Positions 44,100 through 52,542 of a stretch of DNA of 64,000 nt are shown in pieces; within the stretch, counting starts at the first letter, position 1; each line of letters starts with the position of its first letter. Location: the NCBI GenBank assembly GCA_016704325.1, contig JADJAG010000011.1, positions 248,001-312,000 of the forward strand, written 5' to 3'. Source of the DNA: Chitinophagaceae bacterium. GTDB lineage: Bacteria > Bacteroidota > Bacteroidia > Chitinophagales > UBA10324. A program made the position numbers and the translations under genes. The notes under the pieces were generated by a model. The model worked only from the letters and a program-made list of their open reading frames with translations. It searched no databases and had not been told where the DNA came from.

Positions 44100-44738
44100 A
44101 TGTCTGCATTAAGGGAATTATTTCCTTCATTTGATAAGAAGCTGCTTGATGAGATGGAGCATCATGCAGAGCTGAGGGACGTGAAAGCCGGTGAAGTACT
44201 GATGCGTAAAGGCCAGTATATCAAGCATACCATGCTGGTATTAAAAGGTGGTGTTAAGATTTACCGCAACGACGATGAAGGCGGTGAATTTTTTATGTAC
44301 CACCTTCATCCCGGGCAGGCATGTGCCGTTTCTATGGTCTGCGCTGCACATGCTGAAGTCAGCGAGGTTACCGCCATTGCCATCGAAGATTCAACCCTCT
44401 TGTATGTTCCCTTAAAAATGATGCAGCACTGGATGGCAGCGCATAAAAGCTGGTATGAATTTGTGGTAAATACTTATCGTGATCGTTTCGAGGAATTGTT
44501 GAGCGTAATTGACCAGGTTGCCTTCAGAAGTATGGATGAACGCTTAGAGTTTTACCTGAAAAGACAGGCGAAGAATGCAGGATTGGAAGTCGTTCAGTTG
44601 TCGCACCAGCAAATTGCCGTTGACCTTAATTCTACCCGCGAAGTAATCTCCAGGCTACTCAAGAAGATGGAGCAAAGAGGCATGATCAGGTTAAACAGAA
44701 ACCTTATTGAGCTAAGCAAGAAAATGCTGGAAGTGTAA
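44100..44738 (+). CDS. CRP/FNR-family transcriptional regulator with a CX5C pair
   Basis: 212 aa. N-terminal cyclic-nucleotide-binding-type beta roll (~15-115), long dimer helix (~120-145) and C-terminal winged helix (HTH ~167-190, LSHQQIAVDLNSTREVISRL). The recognition helix has R180, E181 and R185, the spacing used by E. coli CRP to read GTGA half-sites. FNR-type N-terminal iron-sulfur cysteines are absent. Instead C75 and C81 (ACAVSMVC) sit in the sensor domain at the CX5C spacing I recall in regulators beside persulfide dioxygenase genes, so thiol or persulfide sensing is a reasonable inference. It opens the sulfur cluster; candidate sites with GTCAC/GTGAC halves lie at 44734 and 49166. 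Confidence 0.85.
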   Translation: MSALRELFPSFDKKLLDEMEHHAELRDVKAGEVLMRKGQYIKHTMLVLKGGVKIYRNDDEGGEFFMYHLHPGQACAVSMVCAAHAEVSEVTAIAIEDSTLLYVPLKMMQHWMAAHKSWYEFVVNTYRDRFEELLSVIDQVAFRSMDERLEFYLKRQAKNAGLEVVQLSHQQIAVDLNSTREVISRLLKKMEQRGMIRLNRNLIELSKKMLEV

Positions 44739-44749
44739 CACAAGTCACC
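44734..44749. promoter_or_regulatory. Candidate CRP-type operator upstream of the TauE/SafE gene
   Basis: TGTAACACAAGTCACC overlaps the regulator's stop codon and lies ~60 bp before the exporter ATG. It matches the motif upstream of the persulfide dioxygenase (TGTAACCTAAGTCACT) at 13 of the first 15 positions. A further GGTTACAT half-site occurs at 44767. Confidence 0.5.
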
Positions 44750-44807
44750 ATACTGCTGTTTCACAGGTTACATCTTTGCCTTCTGAGTCTAAACCGGAAA
44801 CTGAAGT

Positions 44808-45605
44808 ATGGAATTTATTGGCTACGCATTGGCAGCACTTGTAGGCATTTCACTCGGATTGATTGGCAGCGGCGGATCAATTCTTACCGTACCTATTCTA
44901 GTTTATGTAATGGGCGTGGCTCCGGTAATAGCTACTGCCTATTCCCTTTTTATTGTGGGTTCAACGGCATTGGTAGGTGGCATGCAAAGTGCCATGCAGA
45001 AGAAGGTGGATTTCAAAACCGTACTTATTTTCGGTATTCCTTCCATTGCAGGGGTGTATGCCACAAGGGCATGGATTTTACCCGTTATTCCACAGGAAAT
45101 TTTTACGGTTGGCTCCTTTGTACTTACCAAAGATGTAGCGATTATGATCCTGTTTGCCATAGTGATGATTCTTGCTTCTGTCTCTATGATACGTCCTGGT
45201 AAGAAAACGGTAACAGAGGAGAACAGTCCGATGAAATACAATTATCCTTTGATACTACTCGAAGGCGGATTGGTTGGTATACTTACCGGATTAGTTGGAG
45301 CAGGCGGAGGATTTCTCATTATCCCTGCTCTGGTATTGTTGGCCAGGATGCCAATGAAGCTGGCAGTCGGCACCTCTCTTTTCATCATCGCTGCTAAATC
45401 GCTGATCGGCTTTATCGGCGATCTGCAAGGCGATGAAATAATTGATTGGACGCTTTTAGGGGCATTCACTTTCTTTTCTGTACTTGGGATTTTTATTGGA
45501 AACTACCTTACTAAATTTGTTTCGGGCAACGGATTGAAAAAGGGATTTGGTTGGTTTGTGTTGGCAATGGGTATTTATATTATTATAAAAGAGACCATGT
45601 TTTAA
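44808..45605 (+). CDS. TauE/SafE-family sulfite/organosulfonate exporter
   Basis: 265-aa membrane protein with about eight helices in two homologous halves. Each half starts with a glycine-rich motif (GLIGSGGSILTVPILVYVMG near 18-37 and GLVGAGGGFLIIPALVLLARM near 162-182), diagnostic of TauE/SafE permeases. These export sulfite, sulfoacetate or related anions. In this cluster, removal of sulfite from persulfide oxidation is the likely job. The gene follows the regulator by 69 bp. Confidence 0.85.
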   Translation: MEFIGYALAALVGISLGLIGSGGSILTVPILVYVMGVAPVIATAYSLFIVGSTALVGGMQSAMQKKVDFKTVLIFGIPSIAGVYATRAWILPVIPQEIFTVGSFVLTKDVAIMILFAIVMILASVSMIRPGKKTVTEENSPMKYNYPLILLEGGLVGILTGLVGAGGGFLIIPALVLLARMPMKLAVGTSLFIIAAKSLIGFIGDLQGDEIIDWTLLGAFTFFSVLGIFIGNYLTKFVSGNGLKKGFGWFVLAMGIYIIIKETMF

Positions 45606-45720
45606 TAAAGTAGAATCGGATGAAATGCATGGATGTCATATGTTGTCATCACAAATCACAGGAATGGGCCTCGGAACGCGAGATCATGAGCAATTGATTT
45701 TACAAATCTTGTAACGTACC

Positions 45721-46842
45721 ATGAAGAAAGATCAACGGGATATTACTGAAGAAATGCTGAGGGCAATCAGTACACTGGTAAAACTAGTTGTTGTTTTGAT
45801 TATTGCTATTGTTCTTTTGCCTTTCTCTTTTTATTACAGCGATAGTATCAGCAATTTTTTCACTCCTGCGAAAACGAAAGATACTGCTGTCAAACAGGAA
45901 GATAAAAATCCTGTCAACGCTGTTTTAGAAGCTTCCTTTTGGACTGCCCCTGATATTGGCAGTATCACAGATGCTGAGCAGAAGGCACAAGTAGCGTATG
46001 GGCAGGATTTAATCGCGCATACTGCAAAATACCTCGGTCCAAATGGAAGTGTACGTAAGTCAACCAATGGCATGAATTGCCAGAATTGTCATTTGGCTGC
46101 GGGCACCAGGGTATGGGGAAATAATTATGGCTCCGTAGCATCACTTTATCCGAAGTTCAGGGCAAGAAGCGGCGCAGTGGAAGACATCTATAAAAGAGTA
46201 AATGATTGTTTGGAACGCAGTCTCAACGGTCAACCACTTGATACACTAAGCAAAGAGATGCAAGCCATCAAGGCGTATATCACGTTCCTGGGAAGCAATG
46301 TAGAAAAGGGTAAAAAAGCCGAAGGATCCGGACTCAAAGAATTGGCTTTCCTTGATCGTGCAGCAGATCCGGAAATGGGTAAGGTTGTTTATGCAGCACA
46401 GTGCCAAAGCTGTCACCAGGCAAATGGCGAAGGACAGTTGCAGCCAACCGGCGATGAATATTTATATCCGCCGCTATGGGGAAAGCATAGTTACAATGAC
46501 GGTGCAGGACTTTATCGCCTCAGTAATTTTGCAAAATACATCAAGTACAATATGCCATTAGGCGCTACCCATACGAATACGATACTAACTGATGAACAAG
46601 CATGGGACCTGGCAGCATTTGTAAATTCATCACCCAGGCCACACAAAGACGTACCTTATGATTGGCCTGATATTTCGAAGAAGCCTTTCGACCATCCTTT
46701 CGGGCCATATGCCGATGATTTCTCTGAAAAACAACATAAGTATGGCCCCTTTAAACCGATCACCGAAGCACAGAAAAAAAGAGAAGCGGCAGCTCAACAA
46801 AAGTTGACGGCTTCCAATCAAAAGAACACCTTAAAGAACTAA
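45721..46842 (+). CDS. TsdA-like dihaem cytochrome c (thiosulfate dehydrogenase/tetrathionate reductase)
   Basis: 373 aa with an N-terminal membrane anchor (~20-40) and two cytochrome c domains in the periplasm. Haem motifs are CQNCH at 120-124 and CQSCH at 228-232. NCxNCHLxAGT, then FRARSG and NDCLERSLNGQPL are hallmarks of TsdA, which couples two thiosulfates to tetrathionate. C163 in NDCLERS fits the unusual Cys axial ligand of haem 1, and M278 (NMPLG) is a candidate haem 2 ligand. The membrane anchor differs from soluble proteobacterial TsdA. A TGTAAC half-site lies at 45710-45715. The stop is 5 bp before the SoxB-like gene, so co-transcription is nearly certain. Confidence 0.82.
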   Translation: MKKDQRDITEEMLRAISTLVKLVVVLIIAIVLLPFSFYYSDSISNFFTPAKTKDTAVKQEDKNPVNAVLEASFWTAPDIGSITDAEQKAQVAYGQDLIAHTAKYLGPNGSVRKSTNGMNCQNCHLAAGTRVWGNNYGSVASLYPKFRARSGAVEDIYKRVNDCLERSLNGQPLDTLSKEMQAIKAYITFLGSNVEKGKKAEGSGLKELAFLDRAADPEMGKVVYAAQCQSCHQANGEGQLQPTGDEYLYPPLWGKHSYNDGAGLYRLSNFAKYIKYNMPLGATHTNTILTDEQAWDLAAFVNSSPRPHKDVPYDWPDISKKPFDHPFGPYADDFSEKQHKYGPFKPITEAQKKREAAAQQKLTASNQKNTLKN

Positions 46843-46847
46843 TAGCC

Positions 46848-48539
46848 ATGCGCAATAACCGGAGAATATTTATTAAGCAATTAGGAGTCATGGGCGGAGC
46901 AGGGCTGCTGGCTTCCACGCCAATTGCATCTGTTACTGCAGCTGCCAACGAAAATTTCGAAGCAGCAATTCCTGAGGAGAATGAACCTTTTACCGTCAGC
47001 ATTCTGCAAACAACCGATGTGCATTGCCAGGTGCATCCGCACGATGAATTGTTCTGGGAAAATGAACAGGCTGTCTTCCGGAAGACAGGCGGCTATGCAC
47101 AGTTGGCCTCCTACCTGAAGAAGGAAAGAAAGAAGAATCCTGCTACCTTTTTAATCGACACCGGCGATATGTTTCAGGGTAGCGAACTTTCCGTTAAAAC
47201 AACCGGAAAAGCCATGGTGCCTATCTTAAATGCATTGGGCTACGATTTATACCTACCGGGAAACTGGGAAGTTATTTATTACAAAAAGGCCATGCAAACA
47301 TTGTTAGGCTCATTGAATGCTCCTAAAGTATGTGCTAATATGTACCATGATTTAGGGGATGGAAAAAAGGGAGAACTAATTTTCCCACCCTATTATATTT
47401 GGAATATCAAAGGGGTGAAAATTGGTTTCCTCGGCTATACCGATCCATTAGTACCCTTGCGGCAGTCGCCGGAATATAGCAGAGGCATCATCTATAAAGG
47501 CCCGGAAGAGAACCTTGCCTACTATGTTGATGTATTGCGTAACCAGGAACAATGCGCGTATGTATTGATCGTATCGCACCTGGGATTATCGCAGCAGCTT
47601 CATCTTGCCAACCGCGAAGAATGCAAAGGAGTAGATTACATTCTTGGTGGCGATACCCACGAAAGAGTAAGGAAACCGATTCAATGTAAATACAGCAAGG
47701 TGGTGGAACCCGGAGCCTTTGGTTCATTCGTAGGAAAACTCAGCCTGACTATTCAAAATGGAAAAGTAATAAGTGATAACTATGAACTGGTAGAACTGGA
47801 TGCCGATAAATTAAAAGCCGATGATGAAATTTCAGTCTTGATCAAAGAGAATGAAATTCCGTTTGAAGCGGACATCAATTCAATTGTCGGATACAGCACC
47901 ATTCCATTGTACAGGTATTTTGTAGTAGAGAATCCTATCGATACCATGGTGCTGAATGCGTTGAAGTGGAAGGTTCCTGAAGTGGATATTGTGCTGTCCA
48001 ATGGTTTTCGTTTTTGTCCGCCACGCGCAACTCCGGATCATACAGGTAATATTCCAATAACCGATGGTTATCTGTATGACATGCTGCCGGTTGACAGCAC
48101 ATTGCGAACCGGCACAGTAACCGGTGCGCAGATTAAAGAATGGCTGGAAAAGGAATTGAATAATGTGTTTGCTAAGGAGGCTTCAGAACGTTTCGGTGGT
48201 TGGGTAATAAAGTTCAATGGGATGAAGATTTCCTTTAATGCTTTTGGCGAAAAAGGAAAAAGGGTGCAGGAGATTAAGATTGGGGATGAGCCGATGGATT
48301 TAATCAAGACTTACAGTATCTGTGCCTGTGAACGGGATGGAGATCCACCCGATACTTTATGCAGGATGCGTAATGTAACCAATGCAAAAAACACCACGCA
48401 TACACTACACTCTGTTCTCCGCGAATACTTGTCAGCTAATTCGCCCGTTACACCAACCCCTCCGGTAAATGCTGATATTTTAGATGCTCCGCAAACGATT
48501 CTCACACAAGTGACCGGAGTGGATTACCAATTTCGTTAA
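46848..48539 (+). CDS. Tat-exported SoxB-like metallohydrolase (5'-nucleotidase superfamily)
   Basis: 563 aa. Twin-arginine signal NRRIFIKQLGVMGGAGLL (residues 4-21) predicts folded export, as for SoxB. N-terminal metallophosphatase domain with dinuclear-metal motifs TDVHC (D57, H59), DTGD (D107), PGNWE (N139), SH (H244) and GGDTHE (D269, H271). The C-terminal 5'-nucleotidase domain is ~340-545. In nucleotidases the third motif is GNHE with a catalytic His. SoxB has GHWE, and here it is GNWE, so the catalytic His is replaced by Trp as in SoxB while the Asn ligand remains. The usual His of GGHTH is Asp. SoxB hydrolyses sulfate from a SoxYZ-bound sulfur chain, yet SoxYZ is absent here. A divergent thiosulfohydrolase-like role is inferred; a nucleotidase role cannot be excluded. 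Confidence 0.72.
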   Translation: MRNNRRIFIKQLGVMGGAGLLASTPIASVTAAANENFEAAIPEENEPFTVSILQTTDVHCQVHPHDELFWENEQAVFRKTGGYAQLASYLKKERKKNPATFLIDTGDMFQGSELSVKTTGKAMVPILNALGYDLYLPGNWEVIYYKKAMQTLLGSLNAPKVCANMYHDLGDGKKGELIFPPYYIWNIKGVKIGFLGYTDPLVPLRQSPEYSRGIIYKGPEENLAYYVDVLRNQEQCAYVLIVSHLGLSQQLHLANREECKGVDYILGGDTHERVRKPIQCKYSKVVEPGAFGSFVGKLSLTIQNGKVISDNYELVELDADKLKADDEISVLIKENEIPFEADINSIVGYSTIPLYRYFVVENPIDTMVLNALKWKVPEVDIVLSNGFRFCPPRATPDHTGNIPITDGYLYDMLPVDSTLRTGTVTGAQIKEWLEKELNNVFAKEASERFGGWVIKFNGMKISFNAFGEKGKRVQEIKIGDEPMDLIKTYSICACERDGDPPDTLCRMRNVTNAKNTTHTLHSVLREYLSANSPVTPTPPVNADILDAPQTILTQVTGVDYQFR

Positions 48540-48558
48540 TCATAAAACCATAATCAAC

Positions 48559-49011
48559 ATGAAAAAATTAGTATTCGTTACAATGGTACTTATCATGGCA
48601 AATGTCATGTTAATCCGTCAGGTAAGTGCGCAAGTTGCAACAAAGGATGCGGGTACTGCCGCCGTTCAGCATAAGATCGTTTTCCAACTCACATCAGATG
48701 ATACACTATCACACAAGGCGCTGATGAAGCAACTGAATAATATTGTTACAGTGGCACCGGATGCAAAGGTTGAGGTGGTTTGTCATGGCCCTGGTTTGAA
48801 TGTATTAATCAAAGGGAAAACCATAGTGCAGGGTAAAATAGGTGAACTGAATAAGAAGGGTATCACCTTTGTGGCTTGTGAATTTTCGATGAAGGAACGC
48901 AATGTTCCCAAAGAGAATATTATTCCGGAAGCGGGTTTTGTGAAATATGGAATATTGGAAATTGTGACCAAACAGGAAGAAGGCTGGAGTTACATTAAAT
49001 CCGGATTCTGA
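48559..49011 (+). CDS. Exported DsrE-family protein
   Basis: 150 aa; signal peptide about 1-24 (VSAQ). The mature part (HKIVFQLTSDD, then LMKQLNNIVTVAPDAKVEVVCHG, then ITFVACEFSMKERNV) follows the DsrE/F fold. One Cys in VEVVCHGPG and one in FVACEFSM are candidates for carrying persulfide; the latter corresponds to the usual position of the DsrE active Cys. Periplasmic DsrE-like proteins may act as sulfur carriers. It lies 19 bp after the SoxB-like gene and could replace SoxYZ as a sulfur donor or acceptor; that is inference. Confidence 0.75.
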   Translation: MKKLVFVTMVLIMANVMLIRQVSAQVATKDAGTAAVQHKIVFQLTSDDTLSHKALMKQLNNIVTVAPDAKVEVVCHGPGLNVLIKGKTIVQGKIGELNKKGITFVACEFSMKERNVPKENIIPEAGFVKYGILEIVTKQEEGWSYIKSGF

Positions 49012-49165
49012 GCCTTTTGATAATTGATCCGGAGATGTAGAAGCGCTGATTAATTGAATAGTTAAAAATGATTAAGGAAACCTTACAGGGTAATTCCGGG
49101 TTTAAGGAACATGCTTTCACGCTTTTTAAACTTGAAAGGATCGTCGCTACATTTTTTTTCGGGAA

Positions 49166-49193
49166 TGTAACCTAAGTCACTGTGACGGGTGAC
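49166..49193. promoter_or_regulatory. Candidate CRP-type operator array upstream of the persulfide dioxygenase
   Basis: TGTAACCTAAGTCACTGTGA continues into CGGGTGACC. It contains the perfect palindrome GTCACTGTGAC (49176-49186) and the motif shared with the exporter upstream region. The GTGAC halves suit a regulator with CRP-like R-E-x3-R contacts. It ends ~47 bp before the ATG. Confidence 0.55.
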
Positions 49194-49240
49194 CTAATGC
49201 TGCTAATTTGCACAACAAAAAAGAAAAATCATTTCATACC

Positions 49241-50659
49241 ATGCATGTAAAACAAATCTATACCGGATGTCTGGCACAAGGTGCTTATTACATCACTTCC
49301 AAAGGGGAAGCGGCAATTATCGATCCGTTGCGCGAAGTGCAACCTTATCTTGATATGTTGCAGCGTGACGGCGTAAAGCTCAAATACATTTTTGAAACGC
49401 ACTTTCATGCCGACTTTGTAAGCGGGCACATCGATTTAAGCAAAGCAACTCAGGCGCCTATTATTTACGGACCTACTGCGCAACCGGGATTTGAGGCAAT
49501 TGTTGCTACCGACAACCAGGTATTTGAGCTGGGGGATGTGAAAATTAAAGTATTGCATACACCGGGGCATACCATGGAAAGTGCCTGTTACTTATTGATT
49601 GATGAACAGGGAAAAGATCATGCTTTGTTCAGTGGCGATACCCTTTTTATAGGCGATGTAGGCCGTCCAGATCTTGCGCAGAAAGCAGCTCATATGACGC
49701 AGGAACAACTGGCCGCAACCTTATATCATTCATTACGCGATAAGGTGATGATACTTGCAGATGATGTGATAGTCTACCCTGCACATGGCGCAGGAAGCGC
49801 TTGTGGTAAGAATATGAGTAAGGAAACGGTATCTACTATCGGCAATCAGAAGCAATTTAATTATGCACTAAGAGCCAACATGACGGAAGCGGAGTTTGTG
49901 AAAGAAGTTACGGAAGGACTGTTGCCACCACCTGCTTATTTTGGCATGAACGTACATATGAATAAAACAGGGTATGAAAGTTTTGAAAAGGTATTGAACA
50001 ATGGCATGCGCGCATTAACGGTAGAAGCATTCGAAATTGCTGCGGAAGAAACCGGTGCCCTGATTCTGGATACAAGAAAGAATGAAGAATTCGCCAGGGG
50101 GTTCATTCCACAATCTGTTAATATTGGCATTAATGGAGATTTTGCGCCATGGGTAGGGGCATTGATCGCAGATGTGAAACAACCCATTTTATTGGTAACC
50201 GAAGCAGGTCTGGAACAGGAATCGGTAACACGATTAAGCAGGGTAGGTTTCGATAATATCTTAGGCCATCTTAAAGGCGGATATGAAAGCTGGAAGAATG
50301 CAGGCAAAGAATCGGACCAGGTAAACAGAATATCCCCTGAGGAATTTGCAGCAAAAGTGAAGGTAGGCGAAAGCAAAGTAATTGATATCAGGAAGGAGAG
50401 CGAGTATGCGGCCGAACATGTTGAAGATGCCTACAGCAAACCGCTGGCATACATCAACGATTGGATTAAAGACATTAACCCGGAAGAACATTTCTTTATG
50501 CATTGTGCCGGTGGATACCGCAGCATGATTGCAGCATCTATCCTGCAGGCCCGTGGTTACAGAAACTTCACGGAAGTGGGTGGTGGATTTAATGCCATTG
50601 CTAAAACCAATGTGCCCAGAACCAATTTCATTTGCCAGAGCAAAGTAATGCAGTCATAG
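49241..50659 (+). CDS. Persulfide dioxygenase (ETHE1-like) fused to two rhodanese domains
   Basis: 472 aa from the ATG at 49241; an upstream TTG start adds an unconserved Lys-rich tail and is rejected. Metallo-beta-lactamase domain ~1-240 with the mononuclear iron motif THFHADFVSGH (H54, H56, D58, H63). Persulfide dioxygenases oxidise glutathione or related persulfides to sulfite. First rhodanese (~260-350, ALILDTRKNEEF) has VTEAG where the catalytic Cys loop should be, so it is inactive. Second rhodanese (~365-460) keeps the Cys loop HCAGGYRS and should transfer sulfane sulfur. The fusion couples sulfur transfer to oxidation in the cytoplasm; its sulfite could leave by the TauE/SafE exporter. 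24 bp before the small rhodanese gene. Confidence 0.88.
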   Translation: MHVKQIYTGCLAQGAYYITSKGEAAIIDPLREVQPYLDMLQRDGVKLKYIFETHFHADFVSGHIDLSKATQAPIIYGPTAQPGFEAIVATDNQVFELGDVKIKVLHTPGHTMESACYLLIDEQGKDHALFSGDTLFIGDVGRPDLAQKAAHMTQEQLAATLYHSLRDKVMILADDVIVYPAHGAGSACGKNMSKETVSTIGNQKQFNYALRANMTEAEFVKEVTEGLLPPPAYFGMNVHMNKTGYESFEKVLNNGMRALTVEAFEIAAEETGALILDTRKNEEFARGFIPQSVNIGINGDFAPWVGALIADVKQPILLVTEAGLEQESVTRLSRVGFDNILGHLKGGYESWKNAGKESDQVNRISPEEFAAKVKVGESKVIDIRKESEYAAEHVEDAYSKPLAYINDWIKDINPEEHFFMHCAGGYRSMIAASILQARGYRNFTEVGGGFNAIAKTNVPRTNFICQSKVMQS

Positions 50660-50682
50660 TTTCACCACTAACCAGATAAACC

Positions 50683-51003
50683 ATGTTCGGAAATATTAAA
50701 AGTATTTTTTCACAACCTGATAACAGCCGCCTGCAGCAGTCTATTAATGAAGGAGCTTTCCTCGTTGATGTGCGCACTCCCATGGAATTTGCGGAAGGAA
50801 ACGTAAAAGGCTCTGTGAATATTCCATTAGACCAGTTAGCTGCACAACTCTCCCGTTTCAAGGATAAGAATAGCATTGTTGTTTTTTGCCGCAGCGGCAG
50901 CAGGAGCGGAATGGCAAAAAGCATCCTGGAACAAAATGGCTTAAAGAATGTAATCAATGGTGGCAGTTGGGAAGAAGTGAATTCACTGGTAAGCCTCTCA
51001 TAA
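50683..51003 (+). CDS. Single-domain rhodanese
   Basis: 106 aa, one rhodanese domain with catalytic C69 in the loop CRSGSRSG. It transfers sulfane sulfur from thiosulfate or persulfides to thiols. No signal peptide, so cytoplasmic, although the N-terminus FGNIKSIFSQ is slightly amphipathic. Co-transcribed with the dioxygenase-rhodanese fusion. Confidence 0.88.
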   Translation: MFGNIKSIFSQPDNSRLQQSINEGAFLVDVRTPMEFAEGNVKGSVNIPLDQLAAQLSRFKDKNSIVVFCRSGSRSGMAKSILEQNGLKNVINGGSWEEVNSLVSLS

Positions 51004-51223
51004 TTTTTGTCAGTTTAAAGAAACTATAGTTTGACTTGATGTTTAACATAGTGCAAATACTTGATAAATCTTCAGGCATCCATCAGGTATTTCATGTTCA
51101 GTGAATCAATTCATGACTTGAATTGGCGTTTAAAGTTTATGCAGTCATTTAAGTGCATGTAACATCTACTGTAAATAGCATTACTACATCTAACTAATAA
51201 CTTTTTCCGGTTAAGGCCTGCTA

Positions 51224-51859
51224 ATGAAAAATGATGATCCGATTGATGTTAATACACAGAATGGTGATGATCCAACAGAGCGGTCTTTCTGGGAAGCCAA
51301 TTGGCAAAATGGTACAACAGGTTGGGATATAGGTTTTGCATCTCCACCTATTGTCGAATATATGCAGTCTTTCCAAAATAAAGACGCAGCGATTCTGATA
51401 CCGGGATGCGGCAATGCTTATGAAGCGGTCAGCCTCGTAGCGCAGGGGTTCACTAATATCACCCTGATTGATATCGCACCGAAAGCGGTTGAAAATCTGA
51501 AAATTAGTTTTGGCGATCATCCTGCTGTTAAAGTGTATTGCGAAGATTTTTTTCAGCATGAGGGAGCTTATGACTTAATGATAGAACAGACATTCTTTTG
51601 TGCCATTCCACCGGTAATGCGAACCGCTTATGTAATTAAAACTGCTGAGCTGCTGAAGCAAGGTGGAAAGCTTGCAGGTGTTTTGTTCGACCGCACATTC
51701 GAGAAGCAAGGCCCGCCATTTGGTGGTTTTGCCGATGAATACAAACTGTTGTTCGAGCCCTATTTTGAAATCAGTAAGATGGAAAGATGTTATAACAGTA
51801 TTGCACCAAGAAGAGACAAAGAGTTGTTTATTGAGATGCACAATAGGAAATTGAAATGA
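51224..51859 (+). CDS. TPMT-family S-adenosylmethionine methyltransferase
   Basis: 211 aa. SFWEANWQNGTTGWDIG (~20-36) and the SAM-binding motif ILIPGCGNAYEA (~57-68) with IDIAP (~85) are typical of the thiopurine methyltransferase family. That family includes bacterial selenium/thiol methyltransferases and plant enzymes that methylate hydrosulfide and halides. Given its position in a sulfur cluster, thiol or sulfide methylation for detoxification is inferred. It has its own 220-bp leader with a TGTAAC half-site at 51158-51163. Confidence 0.82.
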   Translation: MKNDDPIDVNTQNGDDPTERSFWEANWQNGTTGWDIGFASPPIVEYMQSFQNKDAAILIPGCGNAYEAVSLVAQGFTNITLIDIAPKAVENLKISFGDHPAVKVYCEDFFQHEGAYDLMIEQTFFCAIPPVMRTAYVIKTAELLKQGGKLAGVLFDRTFEKQGPPFGGFADEYKLLFEPYFEISKMERCYNSIAPRRDKELFIEMHNRKLK

Positions 51860-51959
51860 GGAATTAATTACAACAGGCATTTAACAACTTCCTGTTTCAA
51901 AAGGACAATGAGCGGATTGTAATGCTTAAGCCGCCTAATAACAACAACCAATAAAACGT

Positions 51960-52529
51960 ATGACAATAATTGAATTTCTGCAGCAACCCTGGCCCTGGTA
52001 CGTCGCCGGTCCATTGATCGGACTCACGGTGCCGGTGTTGTTAATCATCGGTAACAAATCTTTTGGCATCAGCTCCTCCCTGCGACATGTTTGTGCTGCC
52101 TGCCTGCCTGCCGGTATACCCTTCTTTAAGTATGACTGGAAAAAGGAAATCTGGAACCTGTTTTTTGTATCCGGTATACTGGCCGGTGGTGTACTTGCCG
52201 TAACCTTACTTGCCAATCCTGCACCAATCAGCGTGCATGCTAACCTCGCTGAGGAGTTGGCAGTATATGGAATTACTGATTACTCCGATTTGGTTCCGGT
52301 ACAGATACTGAACTGGGAATCTCTTTTCACCTTAAAAGGGTTCCTGATGATCGTAGTTGGCGGATTTATGGTAGGCTTCGGAACGCGCTATGCCGGTGGC
52401 TGCACCAGCGGTCACGCAATAATGGGATTGTCAACCCTGCAGTGGCCTTCACTTGTTGCTACCTGTTGTTTTATGATTGGTGGCTTGCTCATGGCCAATT
52501 TCATTTTACCACTTATTCTTTCACTCTGA
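51960..52529 (+). CDS. YeeE/YedE-family transporter, half 1
   Basis: 189 aa with four to five helices. TRYAGGCTSGHAIMGLS (~139-155) is the YeeE/YedE Cys motif, and C45/C48 in RHVCAACLPAG add a second Cys pair. In the single-chain TsuA type, conserved cysteines line a path for thiosulfate uptake. Here the protein is half that size and is followed 13 bp later by a second half. It is probably the thiosulfate or sulfur importer of the cluster. Confidence 0.82.
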   Translation: MTIIEFLQQPWPWYVAGPLIGLTVPVLLIIGNKSFGISSSLRHVCAACLPAGIPFFKYDWKKEIWNLFFVSGILAGGVLAVTLLANPAPISVHANLAEELAVYGITDYSDLVPVQILNWESLFTLKGFLMIVVGGFMVGFGTRYAGGCTSGHAIMGLSTLQWPSLVATCCFMIGGLLMANFILPLILSL

Positions 52530-52542
52530 AAACCATTTTAGT

